A DNA stretch of 64,000 bases, taken from NCBI GenBank assembly GCA_030692045.1, contig JAUYCX010000049.1, positions 42,643 through 106,642 of the forward strand. The letters are read 5' to 3'. Positions 29,685 to 39,170 of this stretch are shown piece by piece. The DNA is from Candidatus Omnitrophota bacterium (GTDB lineage: Bacteria; Omnitrophota; Gorgyraeia; JAUYCX01). How positions within the stretch are numbered: position 1 is the first letter of the stretch; each line of letters starts with the position of its first letter. Both the position numbers and the translations under genes were made by a program. The notes under the pieces are model-generated. The model saw only the letters and a list, made by a program, of their open reading frames with translations. It did no database searches and had not been told where the DNA came from.

Positions 29685-31601
29685 ATGAGACGCTTAAAAT
29701 TAAATATTTGGGTTGAGAAATTGAATTTAATAGATTTCTTTTATTTTTTACCGAAAAGTCTATTTAGCAATAGTAATATTTATTATGATGAGCACGAAGT
29801 TACTAAGTCAACTCAGTGGATTTTATATTTCTTAAATAAACTTAACATAAGTTTTAATTTCTTTCCTGCCTACTTATTTTTAAATAAGAAAGATGAGCAA
29901 GGATTTGCTTTAAACTACCAAATGGAAGATAATCTTGATGCCTGCCTTGAGATATTTTGCAAAAAATATATTTCACGTCAGCCAGAGCGGTTTAAAAGAA
30001 TGCTTAAATCATATCTTGCATTATATCTATATTATCGAGTTACCTTTATTACCATGGTAGCTCATAAACCTGAATTTAACTGTCATGAACGCAAAAATAT
30101 TTTACATCTTGCTAAGGGTCCTTGTAATTCTATAGTTATTAAATTTTATAAAGAAAAAGGTTATTATCTTCAAGAATCATGCTTAAGTTGGCAGACTTTT
30201 AAGTATTATCTTCGGCCCCTGTATCTTTTGTTGAAAATTTTAATTTCTAAATTTAGTCTTAAAAGGATGAACTATAATCTTATTAACATTAAACCATCAA
30301 TCTGGATTGAATATGCTCACGAACAAATCGTTGATTTTTCATTTTGGAGCGAAATGATTAATAGGCAAAAGTTCGATATAGCATATTATTTAGATAGAGA
30401 TGATGACCCTTCTATCGAACAAGCGGCAGAAATAATAGAAAAGCGCGGATTTAAATGGATAAATTTACATTTTAATTCATTGTTAAGATTGGCTAATCTT
30501 AAATTAAAAGAAATTAAAGAACTCATTGTTGTTCTTTGTTGTTTCTATCCTTCTTATCCTTTATGGTTCAGGGTATTTAAATTCGAATATAAAATGTGGT
30601 TTTTGCTTTATCGGTCAGTGGTAGAATGTTTTAAAGTAAAGATTCTTATTCAGCATCAGGAGCACTCATGGTTTCAAGAGGCGCAAGTCAATGCCCTGGA
30701 AAAGTCAGGTGGGATAATGGTAGGTTTTCATTGGTCAAATTTTCCCTTTACAAAAGAATCGTTTCATCTTACCCCTGAGCATGCATATTTTGTTTGGGGA
30801 CAGGCGAAATTAAATTGGGTGAAAGAAAAAGGTAACACTTGCCGCTATATACTTCCTTCTGGGCTTTGGGTTACAAAAAATCGAATTCAAAACTCTAAAT
30901 TAGAAGATTTTGTAAGAAACAAGTCTTTCGTTATAGCTATTTTTGATGCATCGGTGGTATACAATATGTATCATTCTCCAGAGAATCTGAGTATCTTTTA
31001 TTTAGCACTTTTAAAATTGTTAGAAAAAAATAAGATGTGGGGAGGAATTGTCAAAAGTAAGAAATGGGATATCGAGGCTCTTTCTTTTCTTCCTAATGGT
31101 AACGAAATTATCTCAATGATAAAATCACTTAGCCAGGAAAATAGGCTTTTATATTTAAAACGTGTCTTGTCACCGATAGCGGCTTCCTCATATGCAAATC
31201 TATCAGTATGTTCTGAACTAAGTTCAGCTGGAATTATAGCTGGAATATGTGGCTATCGTGCAATTCATTGGGATTGCTCTGGCTGGCTACACCACCCATT
31301 TTATAAAGAAAAGAATCAGAAAATTATCTTTCAGGATTTAGAAGAATTTATAGAGGCGATAATTAAAATTAGCAATGGAGATAAAGAAATTGGTGATTTT
31401 TCTAAATGGAGGCAGAAATTTAATCATTTTGATGATTTTCAGGCTTCAAGACGAGTAGGAAAATTTATCCAATCTTTTATGGAAAAATCAAATGGTATTG
31501 ATTTTGAGAAGCCTTTATCTCTTGCAGTAAAAGAGTATATTGAAGAAAACAAAATTGAAGATAGTTTTTTTACAATTAGTGACTGGTGGGGCAGTGGATA
31601 G
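29685..31601 (+). CDS. Unclassified large surface carbohydrate protein, possible GT-B transferase
   Basis: 638 aa; I do not recognise the family with certainty. The C-terminal half (about 300-600) has features of GT-B or CDP-glycerol-transferase-like surface carbohydrate proteins: an alternating VKILIQHQEHSW...GGIMVGFHWSNFPF stretch, FVWGQAKLNWVKEKG and a final helical part. This recalls the Leptospira-type O-antigen proteins found at 39171 and 53964 in this window. Residues 180-200 and 275-300 contain hydrophobic stretches. No signal peptide is apparent. A glycosyltransferase role is inferred from context only. Confidence 0.6.
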   Translation: MRRLKLNIWVEKLNLIDFFYFLPKSLFSNSNIYYDEHEVTKSTQWILYFLNKLNISFNFFPAYLFLNKKDEQGFALNYQMEDNLDACLEIFCKKYISRQPERFKRMLKSYLALYLYYRVTFITMVAHKPEFNCHERKNILHLAKGPCNSIVIKFYKEKGYYLQESCLSWQTFKYYLRPLYLLLKILISKFSLKRMNYNLINIKPSIWIEYAHEQIVDFSFWSEMINRQKFDIAYYLDRDDDPSIEQAAEIIEKRGFKWINLHFNSLLRLANLKLKEIKELIVVLCCFYPSYPLWFRVFKFEYKMWFLLYRSVVECFKVKILIQHQEHSWFQEAQVNALEKSGGIMVGFHWSNFPFTKESFHLTPEHAYFVWGQAKLNWVKEKGNTCRYILPSGLWVTKNRIQNSKLEDFVRNKSFVIAIFDASVVYNMYHSPENLSIFYLALLKLLEKNKMWGGIVKSKKWDIEALSFLPNGNEIISMIKSLSQENRLLYLKRVLSPIAASSYANLSVCSELSSAGIIAGICGYRAIHWDCSGWLHHPFYKEKNQKIIFQDLEEFIEAIIKISNGDKEIGDFSKWRQKFNHFDDFQASRRVGKFIQSFMEKSNGIDFEKPLSLAVKEYIEENKIEDSFFTISDWWGSG

Positions 31602-31602
31602 A

Positions 31603-31609
31603 GAGGGAG
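31603..31609 (+). promoter_or_regulatory. Ribosome binding site supporting a TTG start
   Basis: GAGGGAG ends six bases before TTG at 31616. It is the only good site near the start of the second NeuB gene, whose ORF-track start lies inside the preceding gene. Confidence 0.65.
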
Positions 31610-31615
31610 CATAGC

Positions 31616-32653
31616 TTGAAGTTCCAAACGTTATTTTCTAAGAGCAAAAAAAATCCAGTATATATTATTGCAGAAATAGGTGGCAATTTTCTCACTTACA
31701 AAGAGGGAACAAAATTGATAGATGCCGCAAAAGATGTTGGAGTTGACTGCATAAAACTTCAGACATATCGTGCGCAAACCCTTGTTACTAAGAATGCCTT
31801 ATTCGATATGAAAAATACTGGCAAGGTCTCCCAATACGATTATTTTAAAAAGTATGAATTATCTAAAGAACTGCATAAAAAGATTTTCGATTACGCTGAA
31901 TTTAGTGGTTTAGATTGGTTTTCTACGCCTTCGCATCAGAGTGATGTAGACATGCTTGAATCATTGGGTGCAAAGGCATATAAGGTTGGTGCGGATGATG
32001 CAGTTAATATACCTTTTTTGAGGATTATTGCTAAAAAGAAGTTACCGATTTTTCTTTCTACGGGTATGTGTACCCTGAAAGAGGTTAGAGAATCGGTTGT
32101 GGCAATCTTAAGGGAAGGTAATAAAAAAATTGTTATTATGCATACAGTCTCTGTGTATCCAACTTATCCCGAACAGGTCAATTTAAATGCTATAAAAACG
32201 CTGCAGAAAGAATTTCCGGATTTTGTGATTGGATATTCAGATCATACTCAGTCTAGCCTTGCCTGTATAGTTTCTGTTGTTATAGGAGCAAGGGTTATCG
32301 AAAAGCATTTCACTCTGGATAAGAAAACTAAAGGTCCCGACCATATGCTTTCAGCTGATCCTTCTGAGATGAAATACATTGTTGAGAGCATAAGAACAAT
32401 TGAAAAAATGTTTGGGACAGGTATAAAGAAACCTGTTGAGCAAGAATTAAAGAACAGAACAAATAATAGAAAAAGTATTGTAGCGATAAGGGATATAAAA
32501 AAGGGTGAACATTTTTCTATAGAGAATCTTTCGTTTAAAAGGCCGGGAACTGGAATATCGCCGAAGTATTTATCGAAGTTATTGGGGAAAGAAGCAAAAA
32601 GAGACATAAGAGAAGATGAGTTAATCTGCAGAGAAGACTTAGATGGAAGATAA
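31616..32653 (+). CDS. spsE: NeuB-family synthase, second copy (SpsE-like)
   Basis: A second sialic-acid-synthase-type enzyme (PEP condensation). The TIM-barrel motifs are YIIAEIGGNFLTYKEG, KLQTYRAQT, STGMCTLKEV, GYSDHTQSS and EKHFTLD, with a C-terminal SAF domain (RKSIVAIRDIKKGEHF). The ORF track begins at a GTG (31586) inside the previous gene; TTG31616 with an excellent ribosome binding site is preferred (345 aa). Together with the next two genes it matches the order SpsE-SpsF-SpsG of Bacillus spore coat glycan synthesis. Its sequence differs clearly from the copy at 21871, so the substrate is probably different. Confidence 0.88.
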   Translation: MKFQTLFSKSKKNPVYIIAEIGGNFLTYKEGTKLIDAAKDVGVDCIKLQTYRAQTLVTKNALFDMKNTGKVSQYDYFKKYELSKELHKKIFDYAEFSGLDWFSTPSHQSDVDMLESLGAKAYKVGADDAVNIPFLRIIAKKKLPIFLSTGMCTLKEVRESVVAILREGNKKIVIMHTVSVYPTYPEQVNLNAIKTLQKEFPDFVIGYSDHTQSSLACIVSVVIGARVIEKHFTLDKKTKGPDHMLSADPSEMKYIVESIRTIEKMFGTGIKKPVEQELKNRTNNRKSIVAIRDIKKGEHFSIENLSFKRPGTGISPKYLSKLLGKEAKRDIREDELICREDLDGR

Positions 32654-33344
32654 ACTGGGTATTATTATACAGGCGTATATGGGTTCAAAGCGCCTGCCAG
32701 GAAAAGTTTTAAAAATAATTAACCACAAGACTATGCTGGAACATATATTCTTTAGGTTAACATTTCTTAAGGCTAATGCAAAAATAGTTTTGGCTACTTC
32801 CATCTCGCCAGTTGATAACATCATTGAAGAATTATGCATTAAACTAAATGTCAATTGCTTTCGTGGGAGTAAAGAGAATGTTCTGGAAAGATATTACATG
32901 TGTGCCAAAAAGTATGGTTTTTATAATATTGTAAGACTCACGGGAGATAATCCTTTTGTGGATATAGAAGAACTAGATAACTTAATTGATTTACACCTTA
33001 AGACTGCCTCAGATTTCTCAAACTCATTTAAGTCGCTGCCAGTTGGTGCAGGAGCAGAGATATTTACTTTTGCTGCCCTTGAAAAAAGTTATTTAGAAGG
33101 AAAAGCCCCTCATCATCTGGAGCATGTTGATGAATATATGCTTGAAAATCCGGCTATTTTTAAGACTTCTATTCTAATGGTAGCCCCCGATAAAAATAGG
33201 CACGAAATACGGCTTACTGTTGATACTGAAGAAGATTATAGAAAGGCCTGCTACATAGTTAAAAATGCCAAAAAAGACTTTATTGCTACTCAAGAGGCAA
33301 TTAGGCTATCTGAGGGTTTTTCAAAGGCGGAAGAAAGTTTATGA
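32643..33344 (+). CDS. spsF: Cytidylyltransferase (SpsF-like)
   Basis: Probable CMP-transferase that activates the product of the upstream synthase. It begins IIIQAYMGSKRLPGKVLKII, the SpsF form of the nucleotide-binding loop, and has the KENVLERYY, RLTGDNPFVD and HEIRLTVDTEEDY segments of this family. It has 233 aa. It overlaps the synthase by 11 bases and the PseG-like gene by four. Confidence 0.88.
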   Translation: MEDKLGIIIQAYMGSKRLPGKVLKIINHKTMLEHIFFRLTFLKANAKIVLATSISPVDNIIEELCIKLNVNCFRGSKENVLERYYMCAKKYGFYNIVRLTGDNPFVDIEELDNLIDLHLKTASDFSNSFKSLPVGAGAEIFTFAALEKSYLEGKAPHHLEHVDEYMLENPAIFKTSILMVAPDKNRHEIRLTVDTEEDYRKACYIVKNAKKDFIATQEAIRLSEGFSKAEESL

Positions 33345-34294
33345 ATATTTTTGGAATATGCGTTGAATCTTCGCATAAAAAGGGGATGGGCCATCTCTAT
33401 CGGGCATTAAATTTAATAGAATTAATAAAATCCAAGAATGACAAAGTCATCGCATTTATTAATAACGACAAAAATTCAATTAGGATATTAGAAAAAAAAG
33501 GAAAAATGTTTGAGGAAGTGGAATTGAATGATCAGGATTCTGGCTGGGAAACAAAACTCATTAATAAATATAAGATTAATATCTGGATAAACGATAGATT
33601 AGATACTCACATACAGCATTCCCAAAACGTAAAGAAAAATAAGGTTAAACTTATTTCATTTGACGATAGAGGCAGCGGTGCCGATATTGCTGATATCAAT
33701 TTTGGCAGCCTGCCGTTTAATTTCAATTATGATTTAAAGGGCAAGAAAGTTTTGAAGGGTTTAAAGTATTTAATTTTAAACAAAGAGATTGATAAGTTTA
33801 AAAGGGAAAGAAAAAAAGTTAAACAAATTCTGATAAGTTTTGGAGGAAGCGATACTTATGGCGTTACGATAAAGATAGTAGAAATCCTAAGAAAAAGAAA
33901 AATCTGTGCCGAGATAATACTGGGGCCCTGTTTTGCGCATTTAGGAGAATTACAGGAGGTTTTAACCGAAGATTATTCTGTTATTAAAGATGTAACTTCT
34001 CTTATCGAGCAGTTTAATAAATATGATTTAGTTATTACCGGCGGCGGCATAACTCCATTTGAAGCCAATGCATCAGGCCTACCTTGTATCATAGTTGCAA
34101 ATGAACCTTTTGAAATTGATAATGGGCTTTTTTTAGAAAGAATAGGTTGTTCGGTTTTTGCAGGATACCACGAAAATATTAATCAGGATATTTTCGCAAA
34201 AAAACTTGATGTTCAAACTATGAGCATGAAAGGAATGGATAATATAAAAACAGATGGGGTTGAAAATATTTACAGGGAGATTAGATTATTGTGA
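33341..34294 (+). CDS. spsG: PseG/SpsG-like nucleotide-sugar hydrolase
   Basis: GT-B fold protein related to PseG, which hydrolyses UDP-2,4-diacetamido-2,4,6-trideoxy-beta-L-altrose. It has KKGMGHLYRALNL (glycine loop and catalytic-type His), FDDRGSGADIADINFGS, LISFGGSD and DLVITGGGITPFEANASGLP. With 317 aa it is normal. It should supply the free sugar to the NeuB-like synthase two genes upstream. No acetyltransferase of PseH type is fused or adjacent. Confidence 0.85.
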   Translation: MNIFGICVESSHKKGMGHLYRALNLIELIKSKNDKVIAFINNDKNSIRILEKKGKMFEEVELNDQDSGWETKLINKYKINIWINDRLDTHIQHSQNVKKNKVKLISFDDRGSGADIADINFGSLPFNFNYDLKGKKVLKGLKYLILNKEIDKFKRERKKVKQILISFGGSDTYGVTIKIVEILRKRKICAEIILGPCFAHLGELQEVLTEDYSVIKDVTSLIEQFNKYDLVITGGGITPFEANASGLPCIIVANEPFEIDNGLFLERIGCSVFAGYHENINQDIFAKKLDVQTMSMKGMDNIKTDGVENIYREIRLL

Positions 34295-34995
34295 ATAAGA
34301 CTGTTGTAATCCATCAACCGGATTTCTTGCCGCACATAGGGTTTTTTCATAGATTTCTCTATGCAGATTTATGGGTAATACTCGATAATGTGCAGTTTAT
34401 TCATAAGACGAGCAAGAGTTGGCATAATAGGGATAAGATAAAGACTCCGCAAGGCGAAAAATGGATAACTCTACCGATAAAGAAATGTCCGCGCAACACC
34501 AATATTAGAGAAGTATTTTTATCTACAGAGACAAATTGGAGAAATGACCACTTGAATTTAATAAAGGAGAACTATAAAAAAGCGCCATATTTTAGTGCAA
34601 TCTTTCCCCGTATAGAAGAATTGTACCATTTCAAATGCAATAAAATGATAAATTTTAACCTCAAATCAATTAATATGCTCTTAAAATTATTTGACATAAA
34701 AATTTCTTCTACTTTCGCAAGCACATTAAATTCCGTTGGCAGGAAGAATGAGCTTTTGGTGGATATATTAAAAAAAGTGGGTGGTTCAGTATATTTATCC
34801 GGCTTAGGCGCTAAGAGCTACTTCGACCAAAAACCCTTTGATAATGCAAATATAAAGGTTGTTTGGCAGGATTTTAAGCATCCTGTATATCCGCAATTAC
34901 ATGGAAAATTTATTCCCTATTTAAGTTCGGTTGACTTACTGATGAATTGCGGTATTGAGAAATCAAGAAAAATCCTTAAAGGAGGAGACAATTAA
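34291..34995 (+). CDS. WbqC-family protein
   Basis: 234-aa WbqC-like protein (PF08889), recognised by VIHQPDFLPHIGFFHRF, VQFIHKTSKSWHNRDKI and YLSGLGAKSYFD. Members occur in O-antigen clusters; their chemistry is not settled, and some have been proposed to act on sugar amino groups. It starts with GTG overlapping the previous stop (ATTGTGA), in tight coupling with spsG, so it may modify the same sugar. Confidence 0.85.
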   Translation: MNKTVVIHQPDFLPHIGFFHRFLYADLWVILDNVQFIHKTSKSWHNRDKIKTPQGEKWITLPIKKCPRNTNIREVFLSTETNWRNDHLNLIKENYKKAPYFSAIFPRIEELYHFKCNKMINFNLKSINMLLKLFDIKISSTFASTLNSVGRKNELLVDILKKVGGSVYLSGLGAKSYFDQKPFDNANIKVVWQDFKHPVYPQLHGKFIPYLSSVDLLMNCGIEKSRKILKGGDN

Positions 34996-35622
34996 ATGAA
35001 TATTTTAGCCATAGGCGCTCATTTTGACGATGTGGAGCTTGGTTGTGGAGGGACTATTGCAAGGCATGTGTTAAAGGGGGAAAGGGTACACATATATGTT
35101 GCTACTCATTCCGGATATACGAGCCAGACAAAACTTACAATCAGGAATAAAAGAATAGCCTATGAAGAAGGTAAGAGAGCAGCAAGAATTTTAGGAGTTG
35201 AGTTAATTTGTGGAAATATTGAGACCTTAAGGCTTGAGTTTACAGAGGAATTAAATTCCGAACTGTTAAAACTAATAGAAGAAAAAAAAATAGATTTGAT
35301 TTATACGCATTGGATTGGAGATATTCATCATGACCACGCCTCTCTTGCTAAAGCCACTTTGCATGCAGGAAGACATGTAAAAAGATTATTAATGTATAGA
35401 AGCAATTGGTATCATTCTAACATTGATTTTAGAGCTAATTTCTATGTCGATATTACTAATGTGTGGAAGATAAAAGAAAAAGCTATTATGGCGCATAAGT
35501 CAGAATATAATCGAATAGGAAAAAGGTGGCTTCAGTTTTTTAAGAATGAAGCCGAAAATGCAGGGCAAAGAATAGGGGTAGGTCTTGCAGAGGCATTTGA
35601 GTTAGTGAAGTGGATTGAGTAA
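34996..35622 (+). CDS. PIG-L/LmbE-type N-deacetylase
   Basis: Zinc-dependent de-N-acetylase of sugar residues. The metal motif AHFDDVELGCGGT is at residues 8-20 and the second metal and catalytic part is DIHHDHASLAKAT. It has 208 aa. A strong GGAGGAG lies eight bases before ATG. It follows the SpsEFG-like unit and WbqC, so it probably deacetylates the nonulosonate or its precursor, leaving a free amine for another acyl group. Confidence 0.9.
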   Translation: MNILAIGAHFDDVELGCGGTIARHVLKGERVHIYVATHSGYTSQTKLTIRNKRIAYEEGKRAARILGVELICGNIETLRLEFTEELNSELLKLIEEKKIDLIYTHWIGDIHHDHASLAKATLHAGRHVKRLLMYRSNWYHSNIDFRANFYVDITNVWKIKEKAIMAHKSEYNRIGKRWLQFFKNEAENAGQRIGVGLAEAFELVKWIE

Positions 35623-36677
35623 TGAAAATAAACAAGGGCCAGATAAATCCATCAAAATGGAAAAAGCTCAAATTTGATTACAGGCGGGGAAAAGGGCATT
35701 TCTTGGCATATTTGGCAAACCGTTTTCGCTGGCACTATTACCCAAGGTTGCAATATGTTTCCAAGTTCCCCGACCATGTGGATATAGAGATTTCTTCTGT
35801 TTGCAATATGAAATGCCCTATGTGTTATACCAGGACCAATGAATTTAAACAAAGTGTTAAAAAAGAATTCATGAAAATAGAGCTTTTTAAGAAAATAATT
35901 GATGAATGTTCCTATTATAGAGCTTATTCTATCAGGTTAAGCCTTAGAGGCGAGCCTTTTATTCATAAAGATGTAATAGAGATGATTAAGTATGCAAAGA
36001 AAAAAGGGATTAGAGAAATATCCTCTTTAACGAATAATCTGGCATTAACCCCCTCATTATTTAAAGAGATAATGGATGCCGGGATTGACTGGATAACAAT
36101 TTCTTTTGACGGTTTAGGCCAAACTTATGAAAGAATTAGGCAGCCAGCTAGTTTTGCAGAGTCTTTTGCCAAAATTAAAGAATATAAATATATAAAAGAT
36201 AAGGCACGCTCGTGTAAACCAGTTATAAAGATTCAAACTATCTGGACAGCTATCAAAGATTGCGCTAAAGAATATTTTGGTTCTTTTGAGCCGTATGTGG
36301 ACTATATAGCCATTAACCCTTTGATAGATTATCTTCATAATGACAAAGACATTGTTTATTTAGATAACTTTGTTTGTCCAGTGCTTTATCAAAGATTAGT
36401 AATAGGCTCAGATGGTATAGCTCTTTTATGCTCTAATGATGAATTTTGCTTACATCCCTTAGGAGATGCAAACAAAGAATCTATTTATAATATCTGGCAT
36501 GGAAAAAAAATAAGCGATGCAAGAGAGATTCATAAAAGGCACGAAGGTGTTAAACTTTTAGAGCCTTGTAAGCACTGTTATTTGCCGAGAAAAACCGAGC
36601 CGTGCAAAGAATATATCGGTAGAAAAAAGATTGTTATTGATAAATATATTAATAGGTCAGAAGAGATTGGAAAGTAG
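35622..36677 (+). CDS. Radical SAM protein with SPASM domain
   Basis: 351 aa. C61, C65 and C68 form the cluster motif (VCNMKCPMC); RLSLRGEPF is the SAM-binding motif; the C-terminal domain has several cysteines (FVCPVLYQRL, LLCSNDEF, EPCKHCYLP) of SPASM type for auxiliary clusters. It overlaps the PIG-L gene by one base, so it may act on the same sugar. Such enzymes in glycan loci can oxidise, dehydrate or epimerise; the reaction here is unknown. Confidence 0.87.
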   Translation: MKINKGQINPSKWKKLKFDYRRGKGHFLAYLANRFRWHYYPRLQYVSKFPDHVDIEISSVCNMKCPMCYTRTNEFKQSVKKEFMKIELFKKIIDECSYYRAYSIRLSLRGEPFIHKDVIEMIKYAKKKGIREISSLTNNLALTPSLFKEIMDAGIDWITISFDGLGQTYERIRQPASFAESFAKIKEYKYIKDKARSCKPVIKIQTIWTAIKDCAKEYFGSFEPYVDYIAINPLIDYLHNDKDIVYLDNFVCPVLYQRLVIGSDGIALLCSNDEFCLHPLGDANKESIYNIWHGKKISDAREIHKRHEGVKLLEPCKHCYLPRKTEPCKEYIGRKKIVIDKYINRSEEIGK

Positions 36678-36692
36678 GATAGGCTGAAAGAT

Positions 36693-38213
36693 ATGAACGT
36701 CAAAAGGATTCTTTTTGTCTTTCCAAATACAGCTAATAGTCCAGCAATACCTAATGCTATAGCCATGCTTACTGGCATTGCAAAGAATCTTTCATGGGAT
36801 GTGGATTACTTTGATACTTACATTTATGAAAAGACCAGGGACAGTATGGAGGATAGAGAAATTAGTGGAGAGTTTAAGCCTTCAGATTTTTCAGTTACTA
36901 TTGAGTTTAAATCATTCGATAATTTACTGCAAGACCTGCAGAATAAAATTAATACATTTCAACCAAACGCAATCGCTATTTCATGCATGTCTTTCGAATA
37001 CGAATTTTTGCTTACTTTCTTTCCGAATTTGAGAATTCCAGATTCAACACTTGTTTTAATTGGAGGGATTCATCCTATATTAGAACCAGATAAAGTGATT
37101 GATAGCGGATTGTTTGATTTGGTTTGTATAGGAGAAGGCGAAGAAACTTTTGCTGAAATATTGATAAAATTTGAGAGAGGTGACGATTTAAGCAGGGTAG
37201 AAAACATATTTTTTAGAGATAAGAGAAGTGGCCGAGTCGTTAAAAATTCAAGGAGAGTACTTATTGATGAAAAACGGCTTTGGGATTTTAAGCCAGATTA
37301 TTCATTATTTGATGAAAAATACTTTCTTTATCCATTCGACGGTGAGCTATATAGAAGGCATACTTTCGAAATTGCTCGAGGCTGTCCATACAGTTGTAGT
37401 TATTGTGGCAATATTGCCTTGATGGAGGCATATAAAGGCTCGAATAAATTTGTACGCAGGCGTCCAATTGAATCCATTAAACAAGACATGCGAAAGGTAA
37501 TTTATAATTACAATATAGAATTATTTTATCTCCAAGATGAATGTTTTCTTTCTCATAATATTAGTTGGCTGAGAGAATTTTCTGAATGGTATGGAAGAGA
37601 AATTAAAAAACCATTTATTATTCAGACGCGTCCAGAAACAGTTAGCGAAGAAAAGATTGTGTTATTAAAGCAAATGAATGCTCCCTTTTTTCAGGTAAGT
37701 ATTGGAGTTGAATCTGGGTCTGAAAAGATACTCTTTGAAGTTTGCAACAGAAAAACACCTATTAAAAAGATAATTGATACCTTTGATTTATTGCATAAGC
37801 ACAATATAAGAACGTGCGCATTTTTCATGGTGGGCTTTCCCGAAGAAACCAGAAAAGATATTTTTGATTCAATTAACCTTTGCAGGCGCATCAAGCCTAG
37901 CGTGGCTATAGTAAGCATTTTTCAGCCCTTGCCTGGGCAGTATTTGAGAGAAGTTTGTATCGAAAAGGGGTATATTTCAGGGAATGAAAGATTACAAACT
38001 TTCACAGGCGGTTCTATATTGAAAATGCCTCAGATATCAGCCGAAGAGATTGTAAACTTAAGAAGAGTTTTTTTGCTATACGCGACACTCCCCGAGGAAA
38101 ACTTTTCTAAAATTGAGAAATGCGAAAAAGACTATTATCGCAATGAGGAGCTGTACAGAGAGCTCGTAAGTCTTAGATGGAACAATAGTAGCATCAAATC
38201 AAGAAAGTTATGA
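36693..38213 (+). CDS. B12-binding-type radical SAM protein
   Basis: 506 aa. A cobalamin-binding-type domain covers residues 1-165 (VLIGGIHPILEPDK, DLVCIGEGEETF); the radical SAM motif is C231, C235 and C238 (ARGCPYSCSYC), and the barrel carries QVSIGVESGS and MVGFPEETRKDI. The C-terminal 60 residues are charged and helical, as in other members in this locus. It is followed by a methyltransferase overlapping its stop (ATGA). Confidence 0.85.
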   Translation: MNVKRILFVFPNTANSPAIPNAIAMLTGIAKNLSWDVDYFDTYIYEKTRDSMEDREISGEFKPSDFSVTIEFKSFDNLLQDLQNKINTFQPNAIAISCMSFEYEFLLTFFPNLRIPDSTLVLIGGIHPILEPDKVIDSGLFDLVCIGEGEETFAEILIKFERGDDLSRVENIFFRDKRSGRVVKNSRRVLIDEKRLWDFKPDYSLFDEKYFLYPFDGELYRRHTFEIARGCPYSCSYCGNIALMEAYKGSNKFVRRRPIESIKQDMRKVIYNYNIELFYLQDECFLSHNISWLREFSEWYGREIKKPFIIQTRPETVSEEKIVLLKQMNAPFFQVSIGVESGSEKILFEVCNRKTPIKKIIDTFDLLHKHNIRTCAFFMVGFPEETRKDIFDSINLCRRIKPSVAIVSIFQPLPGQYLREVCIEKGYISGNERLQTFTGGSILKMPQISAEEIVNLRRVFLLYATLPEENFSKIEKCEKDYYRNEELYRELVSLRWNNSSIKSRKL

Positions 38214-39154
38214 AGACGAACAAGATTAAAATACAGTGTGCATATGAAAAATCGAATAGTTTTTTACAAGAACATCTTAATGTTGCATGGTTTAGGCCAG
38301 AAAGCGCCTTATGGGCTACTATAGCCTCAACCTTAATATCTAATTACAAAATAATCTCACCCTCGCTGGACTTGGGTTGTGGTAATGGCATTTTTAGTTT
38401 TATCACAGCGGGAGGTTCTTTTTCGTCAGATTATGATTGGTACATAAATGCAGATCCTGGTGCGAATGATGGAGATATCTATGATATTTTCAAATGTAAT
38501 GAAATTTCAAAATATATAATAAAGAAGCCACTATACTCTTTTACCTTTGGCTTAGACCACAAAGAAAATCTCCTTAAGCAAGCGGAAGCCCTAAATTTTT
38601 ATAAAAAATTAATTTGTCACGACGCTAATAAAAGTTTACCCTTTGGAAACGGAGAGTTAGCTACTATTTTTTCAAACATAGCTTATTGGCTAAGGCAACC
38701 ACAGAGGCCACTGAGGGAAATTCATAGGATTTTGCGGAAAAATGGAACCGCTATCTTATGCATGCCGAGCAGTAATTTCTTAAGGAAGTCATTTACTTAT
38801 TGTTGGAGACAGAAGAAATCTGAATTGCTTCGTCTCTTAAACGGAGGCAGGAGTGAGCATATTCATTGGACTATCTCATTTGAAGATTTTTCAGCTCTGG
38901 TAAAAGAAATAGGGTTTGAGATCATCGGGCACAAATATTACATTTCTCCTTTAATATTGAGAATATGGGATATCGGATTGCGGCCGATTTCTCCGGTTTT
39001 GATAAAAATGGCAAATAGCCTAACCAAAGAGCGAAGAAGGCAGATAAAAAGTGAATGGATAAAGATTATTACTGGTTTTCTTTTACCCTTGCTGGATCTG
39101 GAAAGAGAAAGTCAAAAAAAGGGAGTTTTTCATTTTTTCATCTTAAAAAAATAA
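38210..39154 (+). CDS. Class I SAM-dependent methyltransferase
   Basis: 314 aa with the SAM-binding motif LDLGCGNGIFSF near residue 55, an insertion before the acidic loop, and DANKSLPFGNGELATIFSN as motifs III-IV. The REIHRILRKNGTAILCMPS segment is as in UbiE/Methyltransf_11 proteins. The long C-terminal part (about 215-314) is basic and partly hydrophobic, suggesting a membrane-associated substrate. It overlaps the radical SAM gene upstream. A glycan methylation role is inferred from context. Confidence 0.8.
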   Translation: MKTNKIKIQCAYEKSNSFLQEHLNVAWFRPESALWATIASTLISNYKIISPSLDLGCGNGIFSFITAGGSFSSDYDWYINADPGANDGDIYDIFKCNEISKYIIKKPLYSFTFGLDHKENLLKQAEALNFYKKLICHDANKSLPFGNGELATIFSNIAYWLRQPQRPLREIHRILRKNGTAILCMPSSNFLRKSFTYCWRQKKSELLRLLNGGRSEHIHWTISFEDFSALVKEIGFEIIGHKYYISPLILRIWDIGLRPISPVLIKMANSLTKERRRQIKSEWIKIITGFLLPLLDLERESQKKGVFHFFILKK

Positions 39155-39170
39155 GACCAACGTAATAAAT

